From JAOUEA01 sp040511595 (GTDB lineage Bacteria > Actinomycetota > UBA4738 > HRBIN12), in contig JBEVGU010000169.1 in NCBI GenBank assembly GCA_040511595.1, positions 1-9,815 on the forward strand: a stretch of DNA of 9,815 nt, written 5' to 3'. Positions 1-5,921 of this stretch are shown in pieces (the first letter of the stretch is position 1; each line of letters opens with the position of its first letter). The position numbers and the translations under genes are program-made. The notes beneath the pieces are model-generated. The model had not been told where the DNA came from. It searched no databases and saw nothing but the letters and a program-made list of their open reading frames with translations.

Positions 1-2745
1 GAACTGCTTCACGGTGGGATCGCCGTTGATCACGAAGCTGGCGAAGACGAAGAACATGATGGACGCGGCCGCCGTGATCACGCGCGCGCTCGCCCCGAGC
101 CCGGAGGGCACGGCCTCTCGCGGCGGCTTGCCACCGGCGTGCTGCTGCTCGATGCGGCTCATCAGGAACACCTCGTAGTCCATCGACAGCCCGAACAGCA
201 CCGCGAACATCATCAGTGGCACAAAGCTCGCGATCGGCACGGTGCCCCTGGGTGCGTCGAGCCCGATCAACGACAGCCCCCACCCCCACTGGAAGACGGC
301 GGTGAGCACGCCGAGCGCGGCGTCCACCGAGAGCAGGTTCGTGACGGCTGCCTGCAGCGGCACCATGAGCGAATGGAACGCGACCATCAGCAGGAGGAAG
401 CTCAGCACCACAACCGTGGCGATCACGATCGGCAGGCGCTGCCCGATCTTCGCGGCGAGGTCCACGTTCGAGGCGGTCGACCCCCCGACGTTCGCGACGA
501 TTCCGCCTTCCTCGGTGGCCGGGGGCAACACGTCGCTCCGGAGCGATCGCACGAGATCGGCCGTCGCGGGTGCGGAGGGGGCATCCTTCGGGATCGCGCT
601 CAGGGTCGCGGCGTCGCCCGCGTGGTTGATCTGGAGCGGGAACAACCCCACCACGCCGTCGGTCGCCGTGAGCGCGTCCTGCACGCGGACGATCCGGTGA
701 TCGGTGCCGCGGTCGTCCCCGCCGGCCTTCGTGAGGATGTCGGTGAGCTCCGCCTGGAGCTGGAGAGCCCGTTCCTTCTGGGCGTTCGCCTCGTCGGCCT
801 CGGCTTGGAGGTCGGCCGCCTGGCGCTTCAGCGCCGCCCCCTGACGCTCCAGCTCGACCGCCTGTGCCTGCAAGGCCTCGCCCTGCCGCTCGAGCTCGGC
901 GGCTCGCGCTTGCAACGCGTCTGCCTGCGCCTGGAGCGTTCGGGCCTGGGCCGCCAGCGACTCGGCCCGACCGAGCAGCACCCGGGCTCGCTCGACGATC
1001 GGGGCGAGCCGTGCACGGGTGCGAGCCTCCTTCCGCTCGAGCCGGGCCAAGCGTCGACGGAGCCGTTCGAGACGGTCCGGGTCGGTGGTCTGCTCGATCT
1101 GCCGCCGAACGAATCGTTCCCGCCCGAGGATGAAGGCCAGGTGCGACACGATGGGCCGCGCCTGTTCCGTCAGCTTCGATGCCTGGGCCCGCAGGGAGGC
1201 CTCCTCCGCCGCGAGCCGAGCCTGTCGCGCCTCGAGGTCCGCGGCCTGACGCTCGAGCGCGGCCTTCCGGCGCTCCAAAGCCGCGCCCTGACGCTCGAGC
1301 CGTGCCTGCTCGGCTTCGAGGTCCGCCTGCTGCCGCTCCAGGGCGGCCTGCTCCCGCTTCAACCGCCGCTGCTCCTTCTCGAGCTCGGCCTGCAGGGCGG
1401 TGGCCTCGTCGTACTTCCGCGTGTACCCGGCGCTCGGATGCGCCGGCGGGTCGAGCGTCATCGCCACCAGGAGCGGACCGTTGTACCCAACCCCGAACCC
1501 ACGCTTCATGAGGTCATACGCCTGCCGTTGGGTCGTGGACGTCGGCGTGACCCCGATGTCCTCCTGGCCGAGCTGGAGCGAGAAGAGCGGCACGATGAGG
1601 GGGGCGAGGATCGCGATCGACGCGACCACCGCGAGCCACGGGTGTCGCGCCACCCCGCGCGCCCAGGCATCCCATCGCGTGTGTCCGGCTGGGCGCTTCC
1701 GCATCTGGAGGAACCCCGGCACCCGCAGGCGGTTCACCCCGTTGCCCACGAGCGAGAGGATCGCCGGCATCAGGGTGATCGACGTGATCACCGCAGTGAG
1801 GACCGCGATCGCCGAGGCGAACCCAAGCGTGCTCACGAGGGGAATGCCGGCCACGGCCAACGAGACGAGAGCGATCACCACCGTGCACCCGGCGAAGACG
1901 ATCGCGCTTCCCGACGAGGAGACGGCGCGCGCCACCGACTCCCGAATCTCGATCCCGGACGCGAGCTGCTCCTTGTGCTTGGTCACGAGGAAGAGGGCGT
2001 AGTCGATGCCGACCCCCAGCCCGATCATCGTGGCGAGGGTGGGCGCGACCGTCGGCACGGAGATCACATGGCCGAGCAGCCCGATCACCGACGTGGCGAT
2101 GGCCAGGCCGATGGCTGCGGTGATGATCGGAAGCCCCATCGCGATGAGGCTGCCGAAGACGAGCGCCAGGATCACCATCGCCGCGAGGTTGCCGATCAGC
2201 TCGCTCGTTCCGGTCTCGGGCTGCGACAGCTCACTGCCGATCGGGCCGCCCACGGCCACCTGCAGCCCGGCCTTGCGCGCGGGGTCGGTGGCCGCGAGTA
2301 CCTTCATGGCGAGGTCCTCGGTGATGAATCCGGAGTCGATGTCGAGGAGCACGGGCATGAAGGCGATCGTCTCGTCGTCGCTCAGCAGGCCGGCGGCCTT
2401 CCCGTCTTTCGAGAGGGGGTTCACCACGCTGGCCACGTGCTCGGCCCGCCGCATGCGCCGGTACGTCTCTTCGATCGAGTCCTTGGCCGCCTCGTCGGTG
2501 AGCCGTCCTTCGTCCGTGGCGAACAGGAACGGGCTCGAGCCGTTCTGCTGCGGCGGGAATCGATCGGCCAAGAGGTCGAACGCGGCTTGGCTGTCGGTGC
2601 CCGGCAGCGTGAGCTCGTTGTTCGTCTTGGCCCCGAGCACACGAACGGAGCCGACGGCGATCACGACCAGCACGACCCAGGCCAGCACCATCACGATGCG
2701 ATGCCGTGCGGCCAGCTTTCCGAGTCGATACAGCAGTCGCGCCAT
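1..2745 (-). CDS. MMPL/RND-family membrane transporter with coiled-coil insert (C-terminus cut by window edge)
   Basis: The frame is open for 915 codons from ATG 2745-2743 to the window edge with no stop, so the C-terminus is missing. TM1 is near residues 17-34. A first extracytoplasmic domain follows, then a TM2-TM6 bundle containing GIDYALF (D248, Y249). TM7 is near 366-385, a very long second extracytoplasmic loop spans about 386-763, and TM8 is near 765-785. The second half carries the matching GLSMDYEVF (D856, Y857). These paired Asp-Tyr motifs are the proton-relay signature of MMPL/RND transporters such as MmpL3 and YdfJ, so I infer a proton-driven exporter of a lipid or hydrophobic compound in the cytoplasmic membrane; the substrate is unknown. 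The oddity is residues 442-666, a heptad-repeat hairpin described separately. No Shine-Dalgarno precedes the ATG. A promoter lies at 2801-2830. It is likely transcribed alone. Confidence 0.93.
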   Translation of the reverse strand, partial: MARLLYRLGKLAARHRIVMVLAWVVLVVIAVGSVRVLGAKTNNELTLPGTDSQAAFDLLADRFPPQQNGSSPFLFATDEGRLTDEAAKDSIEETYRRMRRAEHVASVVNPLSKDGKAAGLLSDDETIAFMPVLLDIDSGFITEDLAMKVLAATDPARKAGLQVAVGGPIGSELSQPETGTSELIGNLAAMVILALVFGSLIAMGLPIITAAIGLAIATSVIGLLGHVISVPTVAPTLATMIGLGVGIDYALFLVTKHKEQLASGIEIRESVARAVSSSGSAIVFAGCTVVIALVSLAVAGIPLVSTLGFASAIAVLTAVITSITLMPAILSLVGNGVNRLRVPGFLQMRKRPAGHTRWDAWARGVARHPWLAVVASIAILAPLIVPLFSLQLGQEDIGVTPTSTTQRQAYDLMKRGFGVGYNGPLLVAMTLDPPAHPSAGYTRKYDEATALQAELEKEQRRLKREQAALERQQADLEAEQARLERQGAALERRKAALERQAADLEARQARLAAEEASLRAQASKLTEQARPIVSHLAFILGRERFVRRQIEQTTDPDRLERLRRRLARLERKEARTRARLAPIVERARVLLGRAESLAAQARTLQAQADALQARAAELERQGEALQAQAVELERQGAALKRQAADLQAEADEANAQKERALQLQAELTDILTKAGGDDRGTDHRIVRVQDALTATDGVVGLFPLQINHAGDAATLSAIPKDAPSAPATADLVRSLRSDVLPPATEEGGIVANVGGSTASNVDLAAKIGQRLPIVIATVVVLSFLLLMVAFHSLMVPLQAAVTNLLSVDAALGVLTAVFQWGWGLSLIGLDAPRGTVPIASFVPLMMFAVLFGLSMDYEVFLMSRIEQQHAGGKPPREAVPSGLGASARVITAAASIMFFVFASFVINGDPTVKQF
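748..1422 (-). other. Coiled-coil hairpin domain inserted in the MMPL second extracytoplasmic loop
   Basis: This segment encodes residues 442-666 of the MMPL protein. Strict Leu-spaced heptads are visible, for example LERQGAALERRKAALERQ in the first arm and LQAQADALQARAAELERQ in the second. The composition is almost only A, E, Q, R, L and K. The only obvious break is TTDPD around residues 553-557, which divides the segment into two arms of about 110 residues each. I infer an antiparallel hairpin projecting outwards from the membrane. Mycobacterial MmpL4/MmpL5 carry a coiled-coil hairpin in the equivalent loop, so the principle is known. The reading frame was checked codon by codon through this segment and has no stop. 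Confidence 0.85.
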
Positions 2746-2773
2746 CAGGAGGAGTCCCCCCAGTCTCCCGTCC

Positions 2774-2790
2774 GGTGGGCATCGCCCACC
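2774..2790. repeat. Short perfect inverted repeat upstream of the MMPL gene
   Basis: GGTGGGC-atc-GCCCACC: 7-bp perfect arms with a 3-base spacer, between the predicted MMPL promoter (2801-2830, minus) and its ATG at 2745. It would begin a few bases after the expected transcription start near 2794, so it could be an operator for a dimeric repressor or a 5'-leader hairpin. No T-run follows on either strand, which argues against a classical terminator for the upstream zinc-finger gene. Confidence 0.5.
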
Positions 2791-2800
2791 TCGGCCCCCA

Positions 2801-2830
2801 ACCCTAGGGTGCGTCGCCGCGCCTGGTCAA
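2801..2830 (-). promoter_or_regulatory. Predicted sigma-70-type promoter for the MMPL gene
   Basis: Read on the minus strand: -35 TTGACC (2830-2825), an 18-base spacer, and -10 TAGGGT (2806-2801). The -10 lies inside the 10-bp palindrome ACCCTAGGGT (2801-2810). Transcription would begin near 2794, giving a leader of about 50 bases before the ATG at 2745. The -35 starts 11 bases after the stop of the zinc-finger gene, so the transporter has its own promoter as well as possible read-through. Confidence 0.5.
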
Positions 2831-2840
2831 CTGCCAGGGA

Positions 2841-3185
2841 TCAGGAAATCGATGCGCTGCAGCGCATACAGAGAACCGACGCCGGCCTCGCGAGGAGCCG
2901 TTCGTCAGGGATCGTCGTGCCGCAGCGGTCGCAGATGCCGTAGGTGCCCTCCTCGAGCTTGGCGAGCGCCCTGTCGACGTCACCGCGCTTCGCGGCGAGC
3001 GCGTCGGCCTGTCCGACCCGCTCGATCCGGTCGATCGCCTCGGTCGTGCCCTCCCCGACCCGTTTCCCGAACCCGATCGTCGCCACGGGGTCGCGCGGGA
3101 CGGCGGTGAGCGACTCGAGCTCCTGCGACAGCTCGCGTTCCGTCGCCTCGAGCTCGCGCCTGATCGCATCGAGGTCGAGGGTCAT
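2841..3185 (-). CDS. DksA/TraR-family C4 zinc-finger protein
   Basis: 114 residues. The N-terminal half (about 5-75) is mainly helical and rich in E, R and A, as in the DksA coiled coil. The C-terminal half carries a four-cysteine zinc finger, C85-x2-C88-x17-C106-x2-C109, preceded by the family-typical ALAKLEEGTYGICDRCG. Members bind the RNA polymerase secondary channel and modulate transcription initiation, in proteobacteria together with ppGpp. Short actinobacterial homologues are mostly uncharacterised, so its role is inferred. The mid-region FGKRVGEGTTEA differs from E. coli DksA, and I do not see the tip motif DxxDxA. The start ATG (3185-3183) overlaps the stop of the upstream IscA-like gene as ATGA, implying translational coupling, and there is no separate Shine-Dalgarno. 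An in-frame extension upstream to 3458 would lie wholly inside the upstream gene and is rejected. Confidence 0.88.
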   Translation of the reverse strand: MTLDLDAIRRELEATERELSQELESLTAVPRDPVATIGFGKRVGEGTTEAIDRIERVGQADALAAKRGDVDRALAKLEEGTYGICDRCGTTIPDERLLARPASVLCMRCSASIS

Positions 3186-3466
3186 CGAGCGCCCCCCGTC
3201 GTCTCGGGGTCCTCGGGCACCAGCACGAGCGTGTCGTGTGGCTCGACGACGTCGACCGTTCCCGACAGGCCGGCGGCGACGACGAGCGTGAACCCGGCCT
3301 CGTGCTCCACGAGACCGTCGCCCGGCTGGGGCCCGTCCGCGAGCTCGAAACGAACGCCCCGGCTCGCGTCGGGCACGAGCCGGATGCGCGCCTCGGGGTC
3401 GAATCGCCGCGCGCTCTTCTCCGCCCGTGCCAGCAGGTCGACCGCTCTCGTCGTGCATCGGATCAT
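3182..3466 (-). CDS. IscA/HesB-like small protein lacking the conserved cysteines
   Basis: 94 residues. The N-terminus MIRCTTRAVDLLARA, the central beta-rich stretch RIRLVPDASRGVRFELAD, and GFTLVVAAGLSGTVDVVEP followed by LVLVPEDPE have the spacing of A-type Fe-S carrier proteins (IscA/ErpA/HesB). The three canonical cluster cysteines, one mid-protein and the C-terminal CxC, are absent. The only cysteine is C4. It is therefore unlikely to carry an Fe-S cluster in the usual way, and is better called an IscA-like fold of unknown function. It is the first gene of a two-gene unit with the zinc-finger gene (ATGA overlap at 3182-3185). The ATG at 3466-3464 is preceded by TAGCAT seven bases upstream, which suggests a leaderless transcript. 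The gene looks real, but the family call is moderate and rests on pattern only. Confidence 0.6.
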   Translation of the reverse strand: MIRCTTRAVDLLARAEKSARRFDPEARIRLVPDASRGVRFELADGPQPGDGLVEHEAGFTLVVAAGLSGTVDVVEPHDTLVLVPEDPETTGGAR

Positions 3467-3473
3467 GGGTACG

Positions 3474-3479
3474 ATGCTA
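3474..3479 (-). promoter_or_regulatory. Possible leaderless -10 box of the IscA-like/DksA-like pair
   Basis: On the minus strand TAGCAT (3479-3474) is followed by seven bases and then the ATG at 3466, the geometry of an actinobacterial leaderless promoter. I see no good -35 at 16-18 bases, so this is weak. Confidence 0.35.
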
Positions 3480-3533
3480 CCGGCCTCCGCCGTTGCGGCG
3501 GTCCGAGCGAGCGATCCGCTCCCGATCACCGCG

Positions 3534-3539
3534 TACCCT
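3534..3539 (+). promoter_or_regulatory. Possible leaderless -10 box of the DNA glycosylase gene
   Basis: TACCCT (3534-3539), six bases, then GTG 3546. The spacing fits a leaderless start and is the main reason for choosing GTG 3546 over the in-frame ATGs at 3465 and 3474. No convincing -35 is seen. Confidence 0.35.
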
Positions 3540-3545
3540 CCTCTC

Positions 3546-4505
3546 GTGAGCGGCACATCGACCGGCAGACCTCCGATCCGCGCCGTGACGACCCTCGAGC
3601 TCCCGCTGGTCGGGCCCGGTGGCGAGCCCGTGGATCTGGCGCGCACGGTCACGTCCCATGGATTCGCCGAGCTGGCGCCCATGTCGCTCGACGAGACCTC
3701 GCTTTCGCTCGAGCTCACGGTCCGGGTGCCGGGCGGGCGGCCTCGTCGGGTCATGGTCGTCCCGGGGCGGACCGGGTTCGCACGCATCGACGTGCTCGGC
3801 CCGGGCGCGGGGGCCCGGGTGCGCACGGCCGCCCTGACGACGGTGGCGAACGTGTTGCGGCTGGACCAGGACCTCTCCGGCTTCTACGAGCGCATCACCG
3901 AAGACCCCGACCTCTCGTGGGCGGCGGCAGGAGCCGGACGCATGCTGCGCTCCCCCACCGTGTTCGAAGATATCCTCAAGACGGTCTGCACGACCAACTG
4001 CGCGTGGAGCGCCACCGTCCGCATGGTGAACGGCCTCGTCGCCGGGCTCGGCGAGCCGGCCGTCGGCGGCACCGGCCCCTTGACGAACGCCTTCCCGACC
4101 CCGGCCGCGGTCGCCGCCGCATCTCCAGGGTTCTTCCGCGACGCCGTGCGGGCCGGGTACCGAGGTCCATACATGATCGAGCTGGCCCGACGGGTCGACG
4201 CCGGCGAGGTGGATCCCGAGCCATGGGCGTCGGCGAGCCCCGAGGAGCTGCCCGACGACGAGCTGGAACGCGCGCTCCTCGATCTCCCCGGCGTGGGACC
4301 GTACGCGGCCGCCCACGTGATGATGACCCTCGGCCGGAACTCACGGTTGATCCTCGACAGCTGGACCCGCCCGAAGTATGCGCGGCTCACGCACAGGACG
4401 AAGCCGGTGTCCGACGCCGCGATCCGCCGTCGGTTCCGCCGCTACGGCGGGCACGCCGGTCTGGCGTTCTGGTTGTTCCTGACCCGCGACTGGCTCGAGG
4501 ACTGA
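3546..4505 (+). CDS. HhH-GPD superfamily DNA glycosylase (AlkA/OGG1-like)
   Basis: 319 residues from GTG 3546. Residues about 10-110 form a beta-rich N-terminal domain (SHGFAELAPMSLDE...) of the kind that precedes the HhH-GPD fold in AlkA and OGG1. The catalytic core includes the helix-hairpin-helix DLPGVGPYAA (246-255) and the glycine/proline-Asp element RLILDSW, with D271 as the expected catalytic aspartate. The OGG1 catalytic lysine position, just after GVG, is occupied by PYAA (252-255), so I infer a monofunctional glycosylase without AP-lyase activity. It would excise damaged bases in base-excision repair; the lesion is not predictable, with alkylated purines most likely. No Fe-S cysteine loop follows the core, unlike EndoIII/MutY. 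It is divergent from the IscA-like gene, and the 79-base gap holds both -10 candidates. Starting at ATG 3465 would add 27 residues and overlap the divergent start codon. Confidence 0.85.
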   Translation: MSGTSTGRPPIRAVTTLELPLVGPGGEPVDLARTVTSHGFAELAPMSLDETSLSLELTVRVPGGRPRRVMVVPGRTGFARIDVLGPGAGARVRTAALTTVANVLRLDQDLSGFYERITEDPDLSWAAAGAGRMLRSPTVFEDILKTVCTTNCAWSATVRMVNGLVAGLGEPAVGGTGPLTNAFPTPAAVAAASPGFFRDAVRAGYRGPYMIELARRVDAGEVDPEPWASASPEELPDDELERALLDLPGVGPYAAAHVMMTLGRNSRLILDSWTRPKYARLTHRTKPVSDAAIRRRFRRYGGHAGLAFWLFLTRDWLED

Positions 4506-4520
4506 CGCCGCCACGCTCGG

Positions 4521-4550
4521 TTGCCTCCCCCCCGACGCGGGTCCCATACT
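4521..4550 (+). promoter_or_regulatory. Predicted promoter of the first SLC41/MgtE-like gene
   Basis: TTGCCT (4521-4526), an 18-base spacer, CATACT (4545-4550). Transcription would start near 4557, about 36 bases before ATG 4593. Because the TTG at 4521 is then the -35 box, it should not be read as a start codon. Confidence 0.5.
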
Positions 4551-4592
4551 GTCGCGTCCCCCACGGACGACCACTTCGATGCACGTGCCTTT

Positions 4593-5825
4593 ATGCCTCG
4601 CCTGCGCCGCACGCCGCGGCTCCTCGCGGCCCTGCGTTCGGAACGTCGCACGCTCCGGCAGGGCGTGGTGGCGCTCGCGCTCAGCACGGCAGCGGGGTTC
4701 GCCGCAGGGCTGATCCTGAGCCACATCACCGGCACGTTGGAGCGCCTCCCAGGGCTCCTCGTCCTGATCCCGGCAGCCGTCGGGATGCGCGGCACGATCT
4801 TCGGCGCGCTCGAGGCTCGATTGGGCACGGACATCCACGCCGGGCTCTTCCGCGTGAGCCTCGAGCGTGACGGGGTGCTCCGTGACAACGTCATCGTGGC
4901 CGTCGTCACGACGCTCATCGCATCCGCCTGGCTCGCGGTGCTCGCGAAGGCCGCCGCCACCGCGTTCGGTGACCCTTCGATCTCGGTCGTCGAGCTGTTC
5001 GTCATCTCGGTCGTAGGCGGCACGCTCGGCTCGGCCGTCATCCTCGCCTTCACGGTCGGACTGTCCGTGGTCTCGTTCCGCCGGGGCTGGGACCTCGATG
5101 CGGTGGGAACCCCGATGGTCACCGCGCTCGGCGACGCCGCCACGCTCCCGACCTTGTTCCTGGCGGCGTTCCTCGTCTCGAACGACCTCGTCACGATCGT
5201 GGCCGCGGTCATCTGCCTCGCAGCCGTGGCGTGGAGCATCCGTGTCGTCTGGCGGAGCAACCGTCCGGCCGTGCGGCGCATCGTGGTGCAGATGATGGGC
5301 GTCATCGCGCTCACCCCGCTCCTCGACATCGCGGCGGGGGGGTTGCTCGGCCACTCCCAATCCCAGGTGATCCGCGATCCGGGCATCCTGATCCTGATCC
5401 CGCCCTTCGTCTCCCAGTCCGGGGCGCTCGGCGGCATCCTCGCGTCCAGGTTGTCCTCGAAGATCCAGCTGGGCCTCATCCGACCGGGAGTGTGGCCGGA
5501 TCCGCTCGCCTGGATCGATGCCGCGATCGTCGCGATCCTCGCGGTTGCGACCTTCCTCCTGGTGGGAGGGGGCGCGACACTGCTCGCGGAGCTCACGACA
5601 CGTTCGCACCCCGGCGCCCTCGTGATGATCGGGGGAACGCTGCTCGCGGGGATCTTGCTCCTGCCGGTGATCCTGCTGCTGTCCTATGTCGTCGCGGTGG
5701 CGACCGTGCGAGCCGGCCTCGACCCAGACGATCAGAGCGTGCCGATCATCACCAGCAGCATGGATCTGGCCGGGGTCATCGCGCTGCTGCTCGCGCTCTC
5801 TGTCCTCGGCGCATTCCACGGGTGA
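4593..5825 (+). CDS. SLC41/MgtE-membrane-domain divalent cation transporter, copy 1
   Basis: 410 residues, almost entirely hydrophobic helices after a basic, Arg-rich N-terminus. It is built from two homologous MgtE membrane halves, as in eukaryotic SLC41 and archaeal COG1824-type permeases. Half 1 has PGLLVLIPAAVGMRG (53-67) and WDLDAVGTPMVTALGD (166-181). Half 2 has PGILILIPPFVSQSG (263-277) and GLDPDDQSVPIITSSMD (375-391). The conserved acidic and proline residues correspond to the DPxxxxxPxxxxxxD pore signature of MgtE/SLC41. Mg2+ or another divalent cation is the likely substrate, with direction (uptake or efflux) undetermined. It has no MgtE N domain and no CBS domains, so classical Mg2+ gating is absent. 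ATG 4593 was chosen over TTG 4521 because the TTG is the -35 of a good promoter and because MPRLRRTPRLL aligns with the N-terminus of copy 2. It is probably co-functional with copy 2 and the PhoU/TrkA_C protein. Confidence 0.88.
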   Translation: MPRLRRTPRLLAALRSERRTLRQGVVALALSTAAGFAAGLILSHITGTLERLPGLLVLIPAAVGMRGTIFGALEARLGTDIHAGLFRVSLERDGVLRDNVIVAVVTTLIASAWLAVLAKAAATAFGDPSISVVELFVISVVGGTLGSAVILAFTVGLSVVSFRRGWDLDAVGTPMVTALGDAATLPTLFLAAFLVSNDLVTIVAAVICLAAVAWSIRVVWRSNRPAVRRIVVQMMGVIALTPLLDIAAGGLLGHSQSQVIRDPGILILIPPFVSQSGALGGILASRLSSKIQLGLIRPGVWPDPLAWIDAAIVAILAVATFLLVGGGATLLAELTTRSHPGALVMIGGTLLAGILLLPVILLLSYVVAVATVRAGLDPDDQSVPIITSSMDLAGVIALLLALSVLGAFHG

Positions 5826-5845
5826 GTCGGCGGCGCCCCGGCAGC

Positions 5846-5874
5846 TTGTTCGGGCGTCGGTGCCAGGCGATACT
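5846..5874 (+). promoter_or_regulatory. Predicted promoter of the second SLC41/MgtE-like gene
   Basis: TTGTTC (5846-5851), a 17-base spacer, GATACT (5869-5874), in the 96-base gap between the two transporter genes. The start would be near 5881, leaving a leader of about 40 bases before ATG 5922. It closely resembles the promoter of copy 1, so the second transporter and the downstream PhoU/TrkA_C gene can probably be expressed independently of copy 1. Confidence 0.5.
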
Positions 5875-5921
5875 TCGGCGGATCACCGCGCTCCGTCCAT
5901 CGAGACGATGACCGACACCTC

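Noticed and set aside
2822..2838. CCTGG-tcaactg-CCAGG as a terminator after the zinc-finger gene
   Set aside because: The arms are only 5 bp, there is no T-run, and it overlaps the predicted -35 of the MMPL promoter. The signal is too weak to call.
139..2943. Very long plus-strand open frame antisense to the MMPL gene
   Set aside because: Its predicted protein is an R/H/E/G/D-rich low-complexity sequence with no recognisable domain. It mirrors the complementary codons of the MMPL frame, which has clear transmembrane and GxDY motifs. It is a high-GC shadow.
4506..4592. M-box or other Mg2+ riboswitch before the transporters
   Set aside because: The 87-base gap holds a sigma-70-like promoter and a leader of about 36 bases, too short for an M-box, and no structured repeat is visible.
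3236..4870. Long plus-strand frame overlapping the glycosylase and first transporter
   Set aside because: The translation is Arg/Gly/Pro-rich without domain signature and runs across a promoter and two recognisable genes in another frame.
4341..5819. Long minus-strand frame antisense to the first transporter
   Set aside because: The product is rich in H, D, R and E, the typical antisense of hydrophobic membrane codons in GC-rich DNA. The plus strand encodes conserved MgtE motifs.
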